64,000 nucleotides of DNA from Ulota crispa (GCA_963920765.1 OY987247.1:4808471-4872470), one strand, 5' to 3'; shown: positions 22,468 through 35,113, counted from the stretch's first letter. A program made the numbers and translations. The notes: generated by a model from the letters alone, not told the origin.

Positions 22468-24942
22468 GCCCAAGCCGATGAGGTAGAGTGCCCTCATAGC
22501 AATACTGATTATCAACCAGGATCGTTTGTCATAGTGGAATTACGTTTACACCACTAGAATTTACGGGGGGTTTTCAACGCTGTTTGAACCTAAGCATTTG
22601 CACTAATCTTATAATATTACTATTTTTTTCCTTGTAATATGACTTATTGTGCCATGTTCAACTAAAATTGAACTATTCAATGAATTCTAGATCTCGTTTT
22701 CAAAACATTGGGAGAATTTAACATTGTTGAGTTGCATGCATTTCTTGAAGTTTTGCATAAATGTCCTAATTTTTTTGCACATATTTCCCAATGTTTTGCA
22801 TATCAATTTTTATTTTTGGACTAGGTTGTTCAGATTTTAGTTTAAAATGGCGTTATTACAATTGGCTCTTTATAATTGTTATGCCTTGGGAGTAGCTTAA
22901 AGCGTATCAACTCATAAGAGGGTTAACTTTAAAAAAAATATAGAGTCGAAAAGCAATGGCAATAACACTTAAGAATTTGACATTTGCAAAAAAAGCATGC
23001 AATAGCAGCGTTTGTCACACATTCTGGAGAAATTTATGAAATAACTTCAAAATAGACTAGTCACTACTTGTCAAACAGTGAATTCGACAATCTTTCTTAG
23101 TCTAAATCAAACTCTGTAACGTCAGAATAGGCAACTCATTGAGTCTCTAACTTTGAAACGAATTAACGATTTTATTTGCAACATTTTTGGTGTTTCTGAA
23201 GGGTACGAAATGTAATAGGGTTAGTTAGAGGACACTATTTGCCTCACTTTAGGCATTTTAATATATGTTGAAGTGTGATTTTTGTGAGATGCTTTAGAGA
23301 TGCGTAGAGATCTTTGAGTACAAGAGATCAAATTTTTATTGCTTCCCTAGGATTCTTATGCAATTTTGAAGTGCGAGCTTGTACGTAAGTGGCAGTAGAC
23401 AACTCACACCATATTAGGTGAATTGGGAAAAAAAATAGTACATTTTGGGACTTTCACTATTTTGCCATTATGCATATATTAGCATATCACCAAATGACAA
23501 GCCTCCAAGAATTTCGATTATTATAACTTTTGAGCAATAGCTATGCCTACATTTAATGATGTGGGATTGATTAAGGTGGAGTACAAAATGGTCCCTCTGT
23601 TTTTTCCAATTTACCTAATACATTAGTGCCTTGCTAAGATGAACCTTTATAAGAATAAACGCTTGGCTAAGATGAAGTCGATGACTATCCTTGACGGTTG
23701 GGGAGCTATAAAAGATCTTTTAGTTACAATGAATGTTTTCCTTACATGAAATGAATATGCTGTCTGGATACCTTCATCATATCAAGGCACTACTGTATGG
23801 TGTTCAACCTGGCTTTTGTTCAAAAGTCAATGGATATGAATAGATGAGTTACTGTTGGTAACAATGGGGCCAGTAATAGGAAGTGAGGAAACATGATCAA
23901 GTTTCTATTGGTTTCTGTGTTCCCTTACTTCCAGGCTGGCCCTGGAATTGGAAAATCCACAAACGACCAAACAATTTTTACACTACAAACTTAAAACTTG
24001 TTTGTCGTTTATGAGTTTTACGGTTCCAAGACAGCAGGGAAGTTCACCTTTATTCATGTTCTTAGCTGCACGATTTTTACTCTGTTGTTATTAAGCAAGG
24101 AACCTGCAATCCTTGTCGTCCTGTGCGCAGGGAGTGCAGTTGAAGTAGACTGAGAAGGTTGGAGATTCGCGGGGCTTACCTCCTATACTGCTCATTAAGA
24201 ACTGAAGAAAGTTGACATCTGTAGTCACTTGAACTTTTACTTCCTGTCTTATCTCTGAGTAAATAATTTGAATCCAAACATATCTGTCAAAGCAAGCGTC
24301 ACGTTTTCAGTGCATTAAAGTCTGAATTCTTTGAGTATTTTCTTCTGTTTCTACTGCAACTCCTAAAAATGGCCCTTCCAAAGTGATTCAAACCATAAGT
24401 GTGACCCCCAAGATGATCCAAAGCATGAGTGTGAGGAATAAATCTTCAAAAATCCTCGCAATTACATCTAAGACTAAACATCATATGCGGAAAAAAATCT
24501 TTGATTTTGAAAGAAATTATGAGGTAGTTGTTTCACATTTCCTTGATTAGTATTGATGAATGCAATGCTAGATCCAACTAGATGGACATGAACCATATGA
24601 TGTATGTGTCATACTCTCAAACTTACCTTTGTTGGAAAGCCATATTTCTTGTACGTTGTGCTTTGCAACGTATCTGTCACGTATTTGAAAATCCTGAATA
24701 CCAGAGGTCCTTAAGGGTTTAATTGATTGAAATCTTGAACATCAATACGAAAGTGAGGCTGCAGATTTAACCGTCTCTGCAATTACTATCAACTGATCTC
24801 ATTGTTAACCTGATGCCGTGCCGCATTGGGCAATTGGTGTGGTTCGTCGGTGCTCCTTCTGATCTCAAAAGCATTTTGACCCATTTTCCATTCTCCAATG
24901 TCTCTAAATTGGCGCCTCCATGCAGTCCAGCTAGCGAGTTGT
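22468..24942. other. Convergent spacer between NDUFA2 and ATP synthase subunit d
   Basis: Both 3' UTRs must lie here. A fragment of the GGTGGAGTACAAAATGG repeat is at about 23575-23635. Nothing coding was recognised in the rest. Confidence 0.5.
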
Positions 24943-27900
24943 TTACTCCCAAATGTGCTTCCTGATCTCATCGTCAATTTTGGCCCCCATCGCTGGATGC
25001 TTGGAGTAGTATTCGTCAATTGTTATTGTGGCCAATCCCTCCTGACAAAGAAAGTTTTGTTTCAACATTTCAGTGCCATTTTTTTCTTAAATCGATGATG
25101 AAAAGAGAGTTTCACGTTTCTCCTAGGAAATTACAGATGACTGACCAGTGCTACTTTGTTTTCGGAGCGTCAAAGTCCTAAGTGTGCTCTCCCTATTTAC
25201 TAATCTTAAATACCGATGCAGTTAAAGGTAGGGCATTGCTATGTTCACATATAAACTATCTTAGCAAACATGATCGGATATGCATACAGCTCTCAAACCC
25301 TTTTCTGCGAGGTCGGGTTTATTGTACGTACCTTCTCCTCTCTAATTCTTGCAAGTTCGTTGTCAATCGCAGCTATTTTTTTCTTCGAATCCGCTTCCTT
25401 CTCTTCGGCCAAGGCCAGCTGGTCATGCAGCAAACTAATTCAATTACATTCTTTGGCCCCTATTATGAAAGGGCAGCTATAAATGTTAGAGCATCGATAT
25501 AATTTCTTGAAAGTTAACAGAAAGTAATACGTAAAGCAACGCTAACGAAGAACTGTTATAAGAAAGGGCATTCTAGACAAGTAGATGTAAGTTAGTCATA
25601 GAGCCGAATTTTGTTGGTGCAGTATGGGCATGAGATGCCTAGTTCTATGCTTTTTCGCAGAGAGTTAACAGAAGCAGTCTAACCAATCTCAAGGTGGAGA
25701 GGATAATTGTACCAAAGACCGATGTTTTGCCCTGTAGTCGTCGGTGTACTCGCACTCATAGTCGGGCACCTCCTTATCAAGAGCTGTAGTTTCCCATTTG
25801 GGTTTCTTCATGTTAGAACTACGTAAACACTACATGCAAGGACCTGGAAACAAAGATCTTGAATTGTTATTTGGTATACTGGAATTCGTCAATTACACAA
25901 GCCATCGGGACTCCCAGTTGGTGGAATTTCTACTGAACACTTCAGCTTTGTTGATGTACTTGCGAATGAACAAGGACCATGAAACTCTAAAACAGTATAC
26001 CAAGTAGACACTCTAAAAACATGGAATATGCTTGAATTAGTTACACGTTTGAGTGAGCAATTAAGAGCAATCGTCGGAGACTCACAATTGAACGAACTTT
26101 CGAAAACATTCACGACATTCGGTCCCAGCTTCTCCTTGTAGAAGTCCCAATTGATGGTATGAGGTCTCTGCATTAACAACAGAAGGTTGCTAATCAGTTT
26201 CCCAAGTAGAATCACCTCTGCACTTAATGAAGGGCAAGGTTCAATTCTTAAATCATTAATGCGTGATCACCAGCAGAAAATTCGAGACCCCGAAAGCTGG
26301 CTCCACAGAGAAATCGAATCGGGAACTCCACTTCAATCCTTTTTGTATGGAGAATCATCAATTATAGCCTTTTACACGATATTCGTTAATTTGGGAAAAA
26401 CACTGAGAATGTTTTGGTGATTTAAAGTGAGTTTTTGATAATTTCTTCAAGATATTTCATCATTGATAAGGTGTTGAAGAAATCACCATAAAATTCCCTC
26501 TAAATCACCTTTAAAACTCTTAAAGATGAAAAGTTTAGAAGTCCTAAAATCGGGATTTCTTCCCAAATTAACTAATATCGCGTTCTTTGTGCATATTTAC
26601 TCAGTTCGTATCATTTTTTTCAGAACCGAGATAAATTCGAGGTAGTCCTAAAAAAAATTCTTAAACCAGCTCCAGATGACCCGTGCATGGTCATTGTCGT
26701 TGTAAGCTTAATGGCTGATGACATGATACCTAAATTGTGATTCTCAATGTCAAAAGCTTCGAAAACAAACAGACTGCAGGCTATACATTATCGGATCTAA
26801 AATCCATTATAGTACCGCATCACAACAATAATGACCATTGCTCGATGGATTATCACGTAAGAAAATGTCAGCTCCACATCCATTCAGGCCTTCATTCTGC
26901 CAAGCTTGAGTACTTAATTCCGACAAAATGACATAACAAAGAAGCTATTGTTGAGAAGTCATATGATATCAAAATTCGATCTGCAGAGTAATTAATTAAA
27001 CCTGGTTTTAAATCTGCATTGAGAAAGCACTCAATGTCCAGATCGGATCTTAAGGATGAAAATGCAAAATCTTAGTAACTCCCTCCCAAGACACTGGCCT
27101 CGCAGCTACGATTACTAAATCCAAGATTTCTTCGAAGAACAGGACCTAAAATTAATAACGTTCACATCTCACACTTCAGGCATCATGAAATACCGACAAA
27201 GAACAACAGGAACAGGCTTTATTGAATATAGGAAATCGAGACGAAACTACTTCAAGAAATGGTTAACAGTTCTTGAACAAGAAACTGAAATCTTACTACA
27301 ATACTGTACCGACGAAAACATCTCAACTACAACCGGCGAACATTTCCTGGATCTCGGTTAACTCACTCATATGACGTTAACACCGCATAATCGACTGCCT
27401 AAGCCCTAAACCAAGATTACTTGGAAAACACCATTCAATGACCTACATTAACAGATTACATATCTCACGCACCAGGCTTTCATTTCACAAATAGTAAGAG
27501 CGCGTTAAGAACCGCTTCTAATACATACAGCGAAAATTCTCTTTAAGAAATTATCTTTTATTCAAAATCTGAAAGCCAAACAAGACATCATTTTATAATT
27601 TCTTTTGTAATTTCTTACATCACGTAGTAAACTGTCTTCTCCTCGATATATATCAACTAATTCTTATGACATTAGCATACCATCCACGACCGACTAAACC
27701 AAGAATTTCTCAACAAACGCCATTATCGAGGGCATAACATTAATAAACTACTCTCATATATCAAGCTCCATTTAAGAAGTATTGATAATACGTCAAAAGC
27801 AAACTACAGCGAATGTTGCTAACAGATAACTCCAAATCTTGATCCAGAAACTGAAATACAAATTGTGATATTATCAAAAGGAGGATTCGTACAGCGGTGA

Positions 27901-28042
27901 ACTTATCCTGGATAACGGCGGCAATGTCATCGTAAGCTCGACGCAGCGACTGCAGCTTTGCCTTTCCGTCCGCCGAAGTCACCACTTTATTCAACTTCTC
28001 CCAGTCGACGGCCTTGCCTACTTTCGACGAAGGCTTGCTCAT
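24943..28042 (-). CDS. ATPQ: Mitochondrial F1Fo ATP synthase subunit d (plant type)
   Basis: Five minus-strand exons: 28042-27893, 26167-26086, 25783-25713, 25418-25332 and 25041-24943. They give 162 residues, against about 168 in Arabidopsis. Conserved stretches are VGKAVDWEKL, LQSLRRAYDD, HTINWDFYKEKLGPNVVNVF, YTDDYRAKHR, a charged coiled-coil (EEKEADSKKKIAAIDNELAR) and the end TIDEYYSKHPAMGAKIDDEI. Subunit d is part of the peripheral stalk that holds F1 against rotation. No cleavable presequence is obvious, as in other plants. The exon 3/4 join has an alternative (donor after 25720, acceptor before 25434) giving 165 residues; the version listed aligns without gaps to the Arabidopsis sequence as I remember it. 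Intron 1 (1725 bp) contains a TIR element. Confidence 0.93.
26376..26582. mobile_element. Fold-back element in ATP synthase d intron 1
   Basis: CGATATTCGTTAATTTGGGA on the left mirrors TCCCAAATTAACTAATATCG on the right. The arms continue inward for most of the length (GATAATTTCTTCAAGA, GAAGAAATCACC). Its termini resemble those of 50365-50614. Confidence 0.8.
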
Positions 28043-28778
28043 TTTCTATTGATTTTGTTGGCTCCTTCACTCTACTTTATTTGCGCTTGGTTTAATACAA
28101 AAAAGATCTGCGATATGAAAGAAAATCAGATGCCGGAGAAGCTTGCGTTCTGCTGCACTTCGGCTTCTTCCATGAAACAGGAGCTTCTTGTGGATGACTT
28201 GTGGATGAAAATCAACAAATGGATGAAAGATTTGGATGTATTATTATGTCTCGTGGATGAATCTGGTAAGACTGTTGAGTGTTGCGGCTGTGGAGATGGC
28301 GGGTTTGTTAGAGTCGGCCACGTCATTATTGCCACATCACTATTGCCACGTCTTTATTGTCACTTCATTGATGGACGTTTTGATGGATGTGTTGATGAAC
28401 GGATCTGGTAGATAAATGGATGAAACCTACACAAACTATATTATGGAGTGGGTTGTCCATATGTCTCAAGATATAATTCTCTATTAACGCGACAAGTTCT
28501 ATTAGAGAGGGGAAGGGTGAGGGAATGGCATCAAAAGGAGGGTAAAAAGTCATTGGAATTTTTTCTCTAATTTTTAATTTTTCTTTTATAAGTTTGAAAT
28601 TCTCTATTATAAAATAATGAGTGTCAAGCATTAGGTGTCTATTCATCACCCAAAATTTGGAATAGAAGAGGGAGAGAAATCAAAAGGCAAGGGTGAAAAG
28701 TTGTTTGAAAAGTCACAAGAATTTTAATGAGACATGGTGCAAAGCACATACTTGTAAGCTTATGTTCTTAACCCTTAA
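28043..28778. other. Upstream flank of ATP synthase subunit d
   Basis: This should hold the promoter and leader of the minus-strand gene. The plus-strand open frame at 28049-28411 looks like a chance frame. GTGGATGA/TTGATGGA-type short repeats are visible at about 28190-28420. No other gene was recognised. Confidence 0.45.
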
Positions 28779-28865
28779 CCCTTGAACGCCGAGGTTGGTC
28801 ACCGTGGTTGTACTAGCATAGTGTATTATCCACGGACGATTTTTGGCCGCCTCGTTGTGTAAGGG
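28779..28865. mobile_element. Very short TTAA-type TIR element (87 bp)
   Basis: TTAA at 28775-28778, then CCCTTGAACGCCGAGG; the right end is CCTCGTTGTGTAAGGG, then TTAA at 28866-28869. It is the smallest member of the group and consists of little more than its two ends. Confidence 0.75.
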
Positions 28866-30966
28866 TTAAAGGTCTATGCATCCAAAAAGTGGATGCGCCT
28901 TGGTCAACCATGATTGTAACTTTCAAAATATCAATTTTTGGTACATGGTTCAAACTAAGAAAATGAGGCTTGACAAGTTTCCTTTCTGTTCCTTTTTTTT
29001 TTTTGAAAAATGTCAAAAATCAAAAGAATTATTGCCATTGAAAGCTCCAAATGTTAGAATCCAAATGACACAATATGATGTGTTTTTCATTCATATTTTC
29101 TACTCTTTAAATGTATTTTAAATTTAAACTACAAAACCATGTTTCTCAATTTACCATTCATTTATGGTAGAAATTTTAGATTTTTTTATTCTATTTCCAT
29201 ATTTAGCTTTAAAATTTTACAATAATTCAAAATTTTCATCATATTTATCAAAAAATATATCATAAATAGAAAACAAATGTGTCTTCCAGCAAAAAAATAT
29301 CCAAAATTTTTATGAATTAATTAAACATAAGAATAAACTTGGTTTGATAGTCAAATTTGATTTTAAATTCTTTGTTGTGGCTATTTTGGGTGTAAAAAAT
29401 AAAATAACCAATTGAAATGTTTGTACACTAATCTTTGATGCTGCTTCTACTTCTTGAAAAAAGTTCAAGTAACTTGGATTTCTTTTGCTATTTTAACTTA
29501 TTTATGTTCATTTTTGAAAAAAAAAATGAGAACAATTTCAAATTTTCATGAAACAAATTGAAATTTCTTGTAGTGATATATCATTCATAGTTTCAAGCAA
29601 TACAAATATAAAAGTGTTGTTTCAACACACTTTAAAAGACAAAATTGAGCTTAGACATGAAGTTTGACCATTTCAAAATGGATCAAGTCCTTTAGTGGTT
29701 AAACTACCCTATGTAATAGTTAAGTTGGATGAGGTTATTGAACGTGCTTTTGACCATAAGGAGTGAGGTCAAATTCAAACTAGTATCCAAAGTGCAACCT
29801 TCATTATTTGGGTTAATGGGGAAAATAAAAATTCTCACCATTGGTTAGGTCTTGCCCCTTGAGGAAATGCCAAAGGCAAGATTTGATTACTTTTTGTTAT
29901 TGCTAATGGTGACTAGTAATATGTATCAAAAAATAAAAATAAAAATATGCGTTGTAGTCAATGATGACAAGAAGTCTTTGCTTACAAACTTACAACATGG
30001 TTGTTCAGCTAAAGTATCTTCGAATTGTAGAGTATATTGCTTATAATTATTTATTGTTTCTAGGATCTTTGCCCATGTGTAGGGCATACTAGAATTATCC
30101 AATCACAAGTACCTATCCAAAATCATTATGTTGCCAAATAATACAGCTTGGTCTTTTAGGGGTTAATGAGATTTGTTTTAATATTAAAGATGTGAATATA
30201 GGTGCTTCCTACATATCTATGCAATCAAATCTCAAAATTTCATCACCAATTTTATTTAATCAGTTATCATGTAAAATCATGAATTTTATACTAAATAATT
30301 CACCAAAAATGAGGTTAATTGCATGAGAATCTAGAATTAATGACGCAAGTCAACAAACTGGCACTTACGGTACTCTCTGTATTATGCAAAGTGTTTTTAA
30401 CAGCAAAATAGGCAGTGCGTATCATTGTTGCAGAGTACTGTACACCTACAGCAATGACAAAGTTTGACAATCTCTAACCATGTTGCTTTTGTAAGAATGT
30501 CAGCAAACACTGCCTGCCTGATGAGACAAAAACTTAAGCATGCCCTCCACACTCCGGAGGTCCTTTAGTCCTGGCAGTCCTGGCAAGTCATAGGGCTGCA
30601 ATTTCCAGATGCATCTCTCTTACAAAACACACGACAAAACACTTGAAAGCTTCAGTCCCACAACTCTTGTGACCCCTGTCCTTAGAAATCGTAGAGATCT
30701 TCATTGGACCTTGCTCCACCAGAGAGTATTAACTTACTGAAAGCAAGAGTAAGAAGTTTATCTAAGGGTGGCGGATTACACCATGTTGCATGTTCCAACT
30801 CTTCCAAGTCCTAAGCTTATATACTCGACTGACAACTTTGTTGGGTTGTTGAGGGACAACAACATAACGCTATGGAGGAATTCCCATGTTGATGCAGGAA
30901 TCCAATATTTTAGAGATGACAAACAATTTTGTAATGTGATTTTGTTTGTTGCTATACATTAACCCA
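28866..30966. other. AT-rich intergenic block with decayed TTAA-element ends
   Basis: Isolated right-end-like motifs occur at about 29687-29700 (AGTCCTTTAGTGG, TTAA) and 30148-30166 (GGTCTTTTAGGGG, TTAA) without partners I can identify. Otherwise only AT-rich sequence is seen, with no conserved coding potential. Confidence 0.5.
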
Positions 30967-30970
30967 TTAA

Positions 30971-31904
30971 CCCCTAAAGGACCAAGCCCTTTTTTCTATG
31001 AAAATTTCTAAAAACTATCACTTCTAGGAGGTTTAGTACTAGAAAGGGATTCTAAGTTTTGTTTTTGGAAAATCCAACCATAGGATCTTGCCCTATACTT
31101 GAAGAGGTACTTGTGGGAAAAAAAAAAAGCTCATTCCAAATGGAGACGAGTGAGATATTTACGTCTAAAGTGAAAAGAAAATAGTTTTTTTCATGCTACC
31201 CAAATGTTTTAGAAGCCTTTGACCACTCTTATAACAAAAAAAAAGCTCTACCCAAAGTTGCGCTTTATTCTTTTCATGTAGTACATCAACTTAGGTATGT
31301 GTGAGAGAATTTTCAAATCAGTACTATACAACACATGGGAAAAAATAGTAAGTAAAAAGAAGTAGAGAATGAGTCAAAACCCTAAATTGTTAAGAATTTA
31401 ATTATTGAAATGAAAAATGCAAATCCCAACAATTATTATTTTGTGATAAACAATCTGTTTCCTTTGGTTTATTTTTTTTCTTCAAAATATGGAAAATTGA
31501 GTAAAATAAAGGACTTCAAAGTTTATTTTAGAGTGGAGAATCCATAACTGCCGGCAAACAAAAACTCCTCATAACTTTCATCTCATTGATTGAAATTGAA
31601 TGATTCAAAGCTTCTCACGTGTAAAAAAAATCTAAAGAATCAATTTCAAATATTTATTTTTACAAAATGTGATTTTTAAAGAAGTTTTTGGGCTGCCTAG
31701 ACGGGCAATCCTCCCCAACTTTTCACAAATTCATGCATAACTTCTTCATCAAATGTCGGAATGAAGAAAAATTTAGATGCCCACATGGTTCTTTGAATTC
31801 TCCACCTTTAATAAAAGTTTCAGAAAATCACACAAAGTAGTTTAGCCATAGATACATGCCTGAAGTCCAACCTGTCCCTCGAAGGGACAATGGTCCTTTA
31901 AGGG
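30971..31904 (-). mobile_element. Long TTAA-type element, about 930-bp family (copy 1)
   Basis: TTAA at 30967-30970, then CCCCTAAAGGACCAAG; the right end is GGTCCTTTAAGGG followed by TGAA. The interior is shared, inverted, with 37421-38335, 43211-44135, 44278-45211 and 51053-52002 (for example CATAACTTTCATCTCATTGA). No ORF of transposase size is present. Strand is relative to the other copies. Confidence 0.85.
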
Positions 31905-32361
31905 TGAAGGACCACACAACCATATTTTGGTCGCATGGAGTGGTTTTTGGCCTTTATAATAAAATTGCTCAACAATTTGGAATTTGGTCTTGAAGAATGT
32001 TTGTGATCACAAGAATTTTGCACCCATCTCAAAAAATAACAATGGATCAGATATGTGAGTTACAAATAATAGTGTTTATATATCATGGCTTCAAAATACA
32101 TATCCATTTTTGGTCAAATATGGATTGAGCATGATGCTTCTTATAATCCTTGTCTTCTAATTGTATGTGATTTTATTATAAAAACCAATTGGCATTTTTT
32201 CATAGTAGCATTGGGGGTGGTTCATGCTTCATGGTCGCAATTTTGTTAACTTCAAAGTACACCAATACCAAAAGAGAAGGAAGGAACTCAAGAACTTGTT
32301 GGAGGGCATTGTATGGTAGATGGAACAAATAATGATGATCGTTCCATTTACTGCACACATG
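31905..32361. other. Intergenic, nothing recognised
   Basis: AT-rich sequence with no terminal repeats, RNA gene or protein resemblance that I can identify. Confidence 0.4.
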
Positions 32362-32760
32362 TAAAGTAGGTGCACCCATAAGCATGGAAATAAGGGTTTT
32401 GGAGTAGGTGAAACAATTGCCTAACTTTGAAAAAAATACTGTAAGTTAGGAAATGGAAACCAAAAATATTGGCATCAATTTCAAGGTTCCAGCTGCAAGC
32501 ATTTGTTCACAAAGATTTTTCAAAGTCCAAAATCACTGAAATTGTAGGAACCATGTGTATGAGATGCTAATCACAAGGCTTGTTGGTTCTTAAATAGTGA
32601 GATGGGTACTCAAAACCTCATGCTAGTCACCCACAACCATCACTTCATCACCCATAACCATCACTCAACTACCCACAATCATTTGTTTTTTTATTAATTA
32701 GCCTTGCCACTATCAGGTGACAAGCATGGGGACGCAACGCTTATGGATGCTGCTACCTTA
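32362..32760. mobile_element. ACCCATAAG-family TIR element
   Basis: The left end AGTAGGTGCACCCATAAGC pairs with the right end GCTTATGGATGCTGCTACCT. The interior is related to 34680-35111 and to 11216-11616. It is directly followed (32762-32955) by a partial copy of the AGGGAATTGATAT family, an arrangement repeated at 34680-35352. Confidence 0.75.
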
Positions 32761-33006
32761 GATGTGGGGCCAAGATAAAAAAAACTCAACATCTTTTACA
32801 AACAAGGGTATAAGTAATTATTTGCTACCTATTTTGATGTTGTTCAATCGTATCCTCCTCCATGGTTCTAGAATAAGTTAAGGTCTCTAAATCTAAATGT
32901 GAGTTCAAAGATCCCTAATTCAATCTCCTAATGATAATTATTAAAACTCTTACATTTTTGATGGGTGAAAAAGTAGAGCTTGTCCACTTTGTCCCACATT
33001 GACATA

Positions 33007-34590
33007 CAATGACTTCAAAAAATGAGTCTATGTGGGTATTTGGGTCAGAAAAGCGACATTGTAGAGAGTATGAAAAATCAAACCAAAAAAAAATTTAAAC
33101 ACAAAAGTTTGAGAGCATGAGGTAACACATCATCTCAAAATAAATGAAAAAATATTGCTACTCAATTTCAAAAATACATAATGCTAAAGTTGACTATGTA
33201 CATAGACTCAATTTTGAGGCCGTATATACAAAGTGATCAAATTTTTGTCTACTTGTCACAAGCAACCAAAATAATTGAAACTTCACTTGGCATGCTAGTA
33301 TATAACCTCTCATATCGTTTTGTAGTAATGGCTTTGAAAGTGTCTTGCACATATTTCCATAATTGTAAAAGATATGCTTGAGGAGTTGGGTAGGAATTCA
33401 AACAATGTTTGAAAATTTCCCAAACATGCTCTATAGGATTTGAATCCTAAGATTGAGTTGGTAACTCTAAAATAGTAAATAGATGCTCTTAAAATCATTT
33501 TTGAACAATCTTTGCTTTATAAATAGGAGCATTATCACGCTCAAAAATAACTCCATCAATGTTGAAAAATCTTGATCTTTCCAATCCCAAGTACAAATCT
33601 CCATGGAAGATTCAAATATAGTCTTATGCACTGAAATGACCATCCACCTTCTATAAATCACCTAGACCTCTTGATGTCATGCAACTCTGTAGCATCAAAG
33701 ACCCACTACCATGCTTCATTGTGTGCTTCACTCTACAATCAGGCAAACTTTCCTTGTCATTGACCCAACACTAGGTCCTCCCAAAGTCCTATTTGCATTA
33801 AAATAATCTACTTTTGTTTTATTACTAAAAAAAATCTCTTCCAGTCCTCTATTATCTAATTTTTATGAATTGTTGCAAAGTGAGTACATGTTTCCTTGAC
33901 AAATAAGACTTTGACACCTTCTCACAAGCACTCAATCTAACATCTCTCAAAGCCTACTACAATGTCCTGTCACAAAACCCTACCTCTCTACCCTCTTTCA
34001 ATACTTTTACTACTTGTGATGTCATTTCTAGCCCTCCGACCATGACCAAACATACTACATGCCATCTTTTTTAAGTAGTAAAACTCTTTGGGGCATCTTG
34101 TTTTGGCAATTCTAAGCTACTAAAAACTTTTCTCCTCACTCTATTCAATGAATTTTGTGAGAAACCAAGAAATTTTGCAATCTCTTTTGTACTCTTATCT
34201 TTCATAAAAAGAGCACCAATATCTCTTGTTTTCTATTTTGAAATTGGCTTCATCATGCCAATTTTACTTTCTACACAATACAATATGTTATACAAGAGAC
34301 AAGAAGAGAAACCACATAAAAATCACCAAAAAACATAAATTCTCTAAACTCTACACCCATTTGAAGTTGTAAGAATACTGGCCTCAAAAAATGAGTCTAT
34401 GTACATAGTCAACTTTAACATTATGTATTTTTAAAATTTAGTGACAATATTTTTTCAATTTTTTTGAAATGATGTGTTACCTCATGCTCTCAAACTTTTG
34501 TGTTTAAATTTGTTTGGTTTATTTTTCCATATTCTCTACAATGTCACCTTGACCCAAACACCCACATAAACTAATTTTTTGAAGTCGCTG
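33007..34590 (-). mobile_element. Decayed Tc1-like transposon (1584 bp)
   Basis: The ends are CAATGACTTCAAAAAATGAG on the left and the inverse of CAGCGACTTCAAAAAATTAG on the right, each next to TA (33005-33006 and 34591-34592). The inverted repeats run about 215 bp, to GAGGCC near 33220 and GGCCTC near 34381. Each arm carries the motif TCAAAAAATGAGTCTATG twice, in opposite orientations. The minus strand holds a broken transposase. Size, TA target and CAG-type terminus are all typical of the Tc1 group. Confidence 0.88.
33249..34256 (-). pseudogene. Tc1-like transposase remnant (DD34E type)
   Basis: From an ATG at 34256 the reading gives a helix-turn-helix region (ALFMKDKSTKEIAKFLGFSQ), then after stops and frameshifts an MKHGSGSLML segment near the family's second-domain motif, then FERDNAPIYKAKIVQK with the second catalytic Asp. 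The end is DSNPIEHVWEIFKHCLNSYP with the catalytic Glu. Counting through the in-frame stops, 34 residues separate that Asp and Glu, the Tc1 (DD34E) spacing, not the DD39D of common plant mariner-like elements. The span of about 335 codons is full length for the family. Several stops and frameshifts make it inactive. Confidence 0.85.
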
Positions 34591-34679
34591 TATGTATAGT
34601 AAACGGAGCCATTGATGACCACTTCCCATACATTGTGGGAGAGGGACCCAAATCTAGAGGGTTCAGTTTACTGCACATA

Positions 34680-35111
34680 AGGTAGGAGCACCCATAAGGT
34701 TCAAACTAAGGATTTTGGGTAGGAAAATCAATTGATGAATTTTGAAAATAGCATTGTCAAGTTAGAGGAAATAAAAAATATTGGTATCAATTTCAAAGTT
34801 CCATTTGCAAGCATTTGTTAATAGATTTTTCAAAGTCCATAATCATTAAAATTGTATAGTTGTGTGTAAGAGATGCTAAAAACAATGTTTATTGGTTCTA
34901 AATAGTGAGATGGGGCACTCAAAATTACCATGTTAGTCACCCAAAACTAACTCTTTGTTACTCATAATCATCACTTCATCACCCATAACCATCACTCCAT
35001 CACCCACAACCATCACTCCATCACCCACAACCATTTGTTTTTTTTAATAATTAGCCCCTGCCACTGTCAAGTGACGCCCAGGGGACACAAGGCTTATGGA
35101 TGCTGCTACCT
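34680..35111. mobile_element. TA-flanked ACCCATAAG-family element (432 bp)
   Basis: TA at 34678-34679, AGGTAGGAGCACCCATAAGG on the left, TTATGGATGCTGCTACCT on the right and TA at 35112-35113. It contains short direct repeats CATCACTCCATCACCCA near 34980-35030. Confidence 0.8.
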
Positions 35112-35113
35112 TA

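Noticed and set aside
28049-28411. 120-codon frame opposite the ATP synthase d start
   Set aside because: It lies in the promoter/leader of the real gene on the other strand and shows no conservation.
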